Positions 13,742-17,101 of a DNA stretch of 17,101 nucleotides are shown piece by piece (positions within the stretch are counted from its first letter, which is position 1; every line of letters begins with the position of its first letter). Location of the stretch: positions 1 to 17,101 of the forward strand of contig CAZMMV010000030.1 in the NCBI GenBank assembly GCA_964567475.1. Direction: 5' to 3'. Source of the stretch: CAZMMV01 sp964567475 (GTDB lineage: Bacteria; Bacillota; Clostridia; Tissierellales; Tissierellaceae). A model generated the notes under the pieces. The model did no database searches, was not told the origin of the DNA, and saw only the letters and a program-made list of their open reading frames with translations. A program made the translations under genes and the position numbers.

Positions 13742-14644
13742 ATGAATAAAGGAATTAAAAGTAAAAAAGGGTTAAGATACATATTGCTATTTACTTTATT
13801 AATAGGTATTTTAAGCTTTACTGGATGTACGAGTGATAAATCGGGTAAAGGCTCTGAAACTGTAGCTAAAGTAAATGATGAGGTTATAACTAAGGATGAG
13901 CTATATGATATCATGGTAGAACAAAATGGAGCACAAGCATTAGATGTATTGATATTAGAAAAAATAATTGATTCAGAAGTTAAAAAACAAGATATTAAGA
14001 TTCCAGATAAAGAAGTTAAAAAAGAACTTGATGCAATGAAAGATGGATTTGGTGGAGAAGAAGGATTTAAGCAAGCAATTGCCCAATCTGGAATTACAGA
14101 GGAGACACTAAAAGAAAATATAGTTATGAATCTAAGTATTAATAAATTAATAGATCCTTATATTTCTATATCAGATGATGAAATAAAAACTTATTTCGAA
14201 GATAATAAAGCTGACTTAGGTCAAAAGGAAGAAGTTAAAGCAAGTCATATTTTAGTAGAAACAGAAGAAGAAGCAAAAGAAGTTAAAGAAAAGCTTAATG
14301 CTGGAGGAGACTTTGCAAAACTTGCAGCAGAATACTCTACTGATGGTACAAAGGATAAAGGTGGGGATTTAGGATTTTTCGCTAAGGGAGCAATGGTTCC
14401 AGAGTTTGAAAAAACAGCTTTTTCTTTAGAAATAGGTAAAATAAGTGAACCTGTTAAATCAGAATTTGGTTATCATATTATTAAGGTAGATGATAAAAAA
14501 GGAGCAAAAGAAGCAAAACTTGAAGATGTAAAAGACGACATAAAGAAATCTATAAAAGAAGGAAAATCACAAGAAGCTTATGGCAAATGGTATGAAGAGA
14601 AACTTAAAGAATATACTATAACTAATAATCTTGTTAAAAAATAA
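13742..14644 (+). CDS. prsA: PrsA-like peptidyl-prolyl isomerase lipoprotein (parvulin type)
   Basis: A 300-residue foldase probably anchored to the outer face of the membrane, assisting folding of exported proteins. A lipoprotein signal (basic 3-12, hydrophobic 13-26) ends at a lipobox-like SFTGC with C29 as the lipidated residue; F at -3 is unusual but tolerated. A SurA/trigger-type helical N-domain (about 38-155) precedes a parvulin rotamase domain (about 165-251): VKASHILVETEEEAKEV, FAKLAAEYSTDGTKDKGGDLGFF, MVPEFEKTAFSLEIGKISEPV and FGYHIIKV. A charged tail follows. AGGAGG lies 10 nt before the ATG. It is a single-gene unit, flanked by its own promoter and terminator. Confidence 0.92.
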   Translation: MNKGIKSKKGLRYILLFTLLIGILSFTGCTSDKSGKGSETVAKVNDEVITKDELYDIMVEQNGAQALDVLILEKIIDSEVKKQDIKIPDKEVKKELDAMKDGFGGEEGFKQAIAQSGITEETLKENIVMNLSINKLIDPYISISDDEIKTYFEDNKADLGQKEEVKASHILVETEEEAKEVKEKLNAGGDFAKLAAEYSTDGTKDKGGDLGFFAKGAMVPEFEKTAFSLEIGKISEPVKSEFGYHIIKVDDKKGAKEAKLEDVKDDIKKSIKEGKSQEAYGKWYEEKLKEYTITNNLVKK

Positions 14645-14658
14645 GAATTAATATATAT

Positions 14659-14702
14659 AAAAGAACTTAGTAATTTGTTTTACTAAGTTCTTTTGCTTTC
14701 TT
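14659..14702 (+). terminator. Intrinsic terminator of the prsA-like gene
   Basis: AAAAGAACTTAGTA (14659-14672) pairs perfectly with TACTAAGTTCTTTT (14681-14694) and one more A-T pair closes the loop. TTTT is followed by GCTTTCTTT. Confidence 0.85.
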
Positions 14703-14705
14703 TAA

Positions 14706-14734
14706 TTGTATTAAAATAATGCTTGTGATATAAT
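14706..14734 (+). promoter_or_regulatory. Promoter of the thioredoxin-DUF2007-dbpA operon
   Basis: TTGTAT (14706-14711), a 17-bp spacer and TATAAT (14729-14734), with TGA directly before the -10 (extended form). It is one of the strongest promoter matches in the window. Confidence 0.7.
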
Positions 14735-14778
14735 TTTTTGGAAGATGTCATAATATAAACAAAATTATAATAATACTT

Positions 14779-14784
14779 AGGTGG
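14779..14784 (+). promoter_or_regulatory. Ribosome site deciding the thioredoxin-like start
   Basis: AGGTGG lies 8 nt before ATG (14793). A GTG at 14781 in the same frame lies inside this site, so the ATG is the better start. Confidence 0.65.
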
Positions 14785-14792
14785 ATGATGTA

Positions 14793-15131
14793 ATGGATAA
14801 TATAATGAATAATATAAGTTCAAATGAAGGATTAAAAAAAGTAATAAATGAAAATAAAATAGTGTTAGTTTATTTTGGAAATGAAACTTGTGGTGTATGT
14901 GTAGACATGAAGCCAAAGATACAAAATATACTGAGTAAATACCCTGAAATAAAAAGTGCTTATGTAGATGTTGGTAGATTAGTTAAAGTTGCAAGTCAAA
15001 ATAATATATTTACTATTCCAGGTATTCTAGTATTTATTGAAGGAAAAGAAACAATAAGAGAAGCTAGGCATATTAGTGTTCCTGAAATCGATAGGAAACT
15101 AAATAGATATTATGAACTATTATTTAGTTAA
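14793..15131 (+). CDS. Thioredoxin-like protein with CGVC active site
   Basis: A 112-residue cytosolic protein with a thioredoxin fold. VLVYFGNETCGVCVDMKPKI carries the redox pair C33-C36 (CGVC instead of the usual CGPC), and the cis-proline is P76 in FTIPGILVF. The C-terminal half, with EAR and EIDRKLNRYYELLF, diverges from typical thioredoxins. It probably acts as a thiol-disulfide reductase or reductant carrier for specific partners. The start ATG is preferred over the in-frame GTG 12 nt upstream. It is the first gene of a likely operon with a DUF2007 protein and dbpA; the functional link among the three is unclear. Confidence 0.87.
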   Translation: MDNIMNNISSNEGLKKVINENKIVLVYFGNETCGVCVDMKPKIQNILSKYPEIKSAYVDVGRLVKVASQNNIFTIPGILVFIEGKETIREARHISVPEIDRKLNRYYELLFS

Positions 15132-15174
15132 TATATATTATAGATAAAAATAAAAATATATTTGGAGGTATCTT

Positions 15175-15456
15175 ATGTCAAAAAATAAAGACAATAATAA
15201 TCATGGTATAAAAGATGATGATTTAGAATTAATTCTTTTAAAGACAACTAATAATGAATATGAATTAGGCTTGATAAAAGCATTGTTAGAAGATAATAAT
15301 ATTCCATTTATTGTTAAGGATTATGAAAGTGGCGGATATATGAGGATAATAGGTGGTTCATCTATTTATAGAACGGATATATTAGTTGAAGAGTCAATGT
15401 TTGAAAAGGCAAAGGATATTTTAGAACAAGTGCCCCCAGAAGTATTTAATGATTAA
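15175..15456 (+). CDS. DUF2007 family small protein
   Basis: A 93-residue soluble protein. After a charged, Asn-rich N-terminus (1-17) it has the DUF2007 pattern: ILLKTTNNEYELGLIKALLEDNNIPF (about 20-45), a middle loop with GGSSIYRTDILVEE, and a final helix FEKAKDILEQV. Family members are described as putative signal-transducing proteins with a ferredoxin-like fold, with no proven function. TTGGAGGT gives a good ribosome site. The gene lies 43 nt after the thioredoxin-like gene and 15 nt before dbpA, so it is probably cotranscribed. Confidence 0.82.
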   Translation: MSKNKDNNNHGIKDDDLELILLKTTNNEYELGLIKALLEDNNIPFIVKDYESGGYMRIIGGSSIYRTDILVEESMFEKAKDILEQVPPEVFND

Positions 15457-15471
15457 GAAAGAGTTGATAAA

Positions 15472-16917
15472 ATGAATAAGATGAAATTTAAGGATTATAA
15501 TATAGATCCTGAACTATTAAAATCAATTAATATATTAGGATTTGTAAGTCCTACTAAAGTTCAGCAAGAGGTAATTCCTATTGCACTGAAAAACAAGGAT
15601 ATGCTTGTGAAATCTCAAACAGGAAGTGGAAAAACAGCTGCATTTGCTATCCCAATTTGTCAGCTAGTAGATTGGAATGAAAATAAACCCCAGGCCCTTG
15701 TTCTTACGCCAACCAGAGAATTGGCTATGCAAGTTAGACAAGATATTTTTAATATAGGAAGGTTTAAAATTATAAAAGTACTAGCAGTATATGGTCAAGC
15801 ACCTTTTTATAATCAAGAAAGGCAATTGAAGCAAAAAACCCATGTAGTAGTAGGGACTCCAGGTCGAATAATTGATCATATAGAGAGGGGAACTTTAGAT
15901 ACTTCACAAATAAAATATCTAGTAATAGATGAAGCAGATGAAATGTTTAATATGGGTTTTATAGAACAAATAGAAACTATTCTAAACAACATTTCAGGAA
16001 AACGTACTACAATGTTGTTTTCTGCTACTATGCCAGAAGATGTGGAATCTTTATGCAATAAGTATATGAAGGACCCTATACATGTTGAAATAGAAGGAGA
16101 AAGTTTAACAGTTGATAGAATAAATCAGGAAATATATGAAGTAGATGAATTTAATAAAATAGAATTATTAAAGGATATAACTATAATTGAAAATCCAGAT
16201 TCTTGTATAATATTTTGTAACACAAGAGAAATGGTTGATAAGGTCTATATTGAACTTAATAGAGATGACTATACTTGTGATAGAATCCATGGTGGAATGG
16301 AGCAAAGAGATAGGATAAAGGTTATGGAAGACTTTAAAAATGGTTATTTTAGATATTTAATAGCTACAGATGTTGCAGCTAGAGGTATAGATGTTGATAA
16401 CATTACCCATGTAATTAATTATGATCTACCAAGGGAAACAGAAGCTTATGTTCATAGGATAGGAAGAACAGGTCGTGTAGGTAGAAAGGGAAAATCAATT
16501 ACTCTTGTATCTGAAAAAGAAGGGAAACGTTTAAATGATATTATAAATTATATAGGAAAAGATATATCTAAAAAACAAATTCCAAGTGATGATTTTGTAA
16601 GAAGTTTAAAAGAAGAATTTGATAAAAAGATGAATGAAATTCCTGAAATCAAAGATTTTAAAGGTGAAGAACTCAATAAAGGTATTATGAAATTACACAT
16701 TAATGCAGGTAGAAAAACAAAAATGAGGCCAGTAGATATAGTTGGAACCCTTTGCAATCTTGATGGTATGACAGCAGAAGATATAGGTATTATAAATGTA
16801 TTAGATATTTCAACATTTGTAGAGATTTTAAACGGCAAGGGTGAAATGGTGTTAGAAAAATTGCAGACTACAACAATTAAAGGTAGGCTTCGTAATGTAA
16901 GTAAAGCTAATGACTAA
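15472..16917 (+). CDS. dbpA: DEAD-box RNA helicase with DbpA-type RNA-binding domain
   Basis: A 481-residue ATP-dependent RNA helicase like Bacillus YxiN/DbpA, which acts on 23S rRNA hairpin 92 in large-subunit assembly. Core motifs in order: Q motif around GFVSPTKVQQ (23-32), motif I SQTGSGKT (48-55), Ia PTREL, Ib TPGR, II DEAD (153-156), III SAT (184-186), IV IIFCNT, V ATDVAARGID (298-307) and VI HRIGRTGR. The C-terminal DbpA RNA-binding domain spans about 404-475: IMKLHINAGRKTKMRPVDIV, AEDIGIINVLD and TFVEILNGKG. Overall length and collinearity agree with YxiN. The ribosome site is weak (GAAAGAG), so an ATG three codons in is possible. It is the last gene of its operon. Confidence 0.96.
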   Translation: MNKMKFKDYNIDPELLKSINILGFVSPTKVQQEVIPIALKNKDMLVKSQTGSGKTAAFAIPICQLVDWNENKPQALVLTPTRELAMQVRQDIFNIGRFKIIKVLAVYGQAPFYNQERQLKQKTHVVVGTPGRIIDHIERGTLDTSQIKYLVIDEADEMFNMGFIEQIETILNNISGKRTTMLFSATMPEDVESLCNKYMKDPIHVEIEGESLTVDRINQEIYEVDEFNKIELLKDITIIENPDSCIIFCNTREMVDKVYIELNRDDYTCDRIHGGMEQRDRIKVMEDFKNGYFRYLIATDVAARGIDVDNITHVINYDLPRETEAYVHRIGRTGRVGRKGKSITLVSEKEGKRLNDIINYIGKDISKKQIPSDDFVRSLKEEFDKKMNEIPEIKDFKGEELNKGIMKLHINAGRKTKMRPVDIVGTLCNLDGMTAEDIGIINVLDISTFVEILNGKGEMVLEKLQTTTIKGRLRNVSKAND

Positions 16918-16953
16918 AATTAATAAAATGTAAGATAAAACATTTATGTTTCT

Positions 16954-17006
16954 AGAAGGGTCTGTTTCATAACTATTAAATAAGTTATGAAACAGCCCCT
17001 TCTTTT
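16954..17006 (+). terminator. Intrinsic terminator of dbpA
   Basis: CTGTTTCATAACT (16962-16974) pairs with AGTTATGAAACAG (16983-16995). After one mismatch AGAAGGG/CCCTTCT extends the stem to about 20 bp, followed by TTT. Confidence 0.88.
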
Positions 17007-17030
17007 GTTATAGAATATTTAAACTAGATT

Positions 17031-17101
17031 TTGAAACATTAGTATGAAATTTCATATTATAAAATAGAAGGTGTTTAGCTATAAACAAAAATATGAGGAG
17101 G
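17031..17101 (+). promoter_or_regulatory. Promoter and ribosome site for a gene beyond the window
   Basis: TTGAAA (17031-17036) and TATTAT (17055-17060) are 18 bp apart. The window ends in GAGGAGG (17095-17101), a strong ribosome site, so a plus-strand gene probably starts a few bases past the edge. Nothing can be said about its product. Confidence 0.55.

Noticed and set aside
14683..14916. Minus-strand open frame of 77 codons over the thioredoxin promoter
   Set aside because: Composition is H/Y/F/L-rich with no recognisable motif, no ribosome site, and it overlaps a strong promoter and the start of a real gene.
1..17101. Mobile elements, CRISPR arrays, tRNA or rRNA genes, phage or defence systems
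   Set aside because: No transposase or integrase-like protein, no regularly spaced repeats, no tRNA cloverleaf and no defence-type domains were seen; base composition is even across the window.

Overview
The window looks like a chromosomal stretch from a low-GC, Gram-positive, probably anaerobic member of the Clostridia (Bacillota). The grounds are strong A+T bias, strong AGGAGG-type ribosome sites, use of TTG and GTG starts, a T-box riboswitch, a lipoprotein PrsA-type foldase, a DbpA/YxiN-type helicase and a tRNA 2-selenouridine synthase. The resemblance is closest to Tissierella-like or Clostridium-like lineages, but the genus cannot be fixed from the sequence alone. No mobile element, CRISPR array, rRNA or tRNA gene was found.

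Layout. (1) 1-1385: the 3' part of uvrA and its terminator. (2) 1459-3858: a promoter and a tight three-gene operon (DUF1893 protein, ECF-transporter S component, MtaD-type adenosine-derivative deaminase), closed by a 21-bp bidirectional terminator. (3) 3870-6648: a two-component system whose kinase and regulator lie on the minus strand but are split by a plus-strand gene for a small secreted protein; that gene has a direct repeat with an 11-bp period at its promoter. (4) 6727-8507: a cysteine T-box leader followed by cysK and cysE, the two-step cysteine pathway. (5) 8512-10534: a DegV lipid-binding protein and trpS. (6) 10511-11551, minus strand: mnmH. (7) 11753-13006: a UvsE UV-damage endonuclease carrying an extra C-terminal DUF1722 domain. 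(8) 13019-14700: a universal stress protein and a PrsA-like lipoprotein isomerase, each with its own promoter and hairpin. (9) 14706-17006: a thioredoxin-like protein, a DUF2007 protein and the DbpA-type RNA helicase, ending in a strong terminator. The window closes on a promoter and ribosome site for a gene just outside.

How the parts relate. UvrA and UvsE are two independent entry points to repair of UV-damaged DNA. CysK and CysE are controlled by uncharged tRNA-Cys through the T-box, whose antiterminator and terminator can both be drawn base by base. MnmH implies that the cell makes selenophosphate. The most interesting points are the UvsE-DUF1722 fusion, the DUF1893/ECF/deaminase operon as a possible uptake-and-salvage unit, and the secreted protein embedded within a split two-component locus. 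Most of the rest is ordinary housekeeping content.
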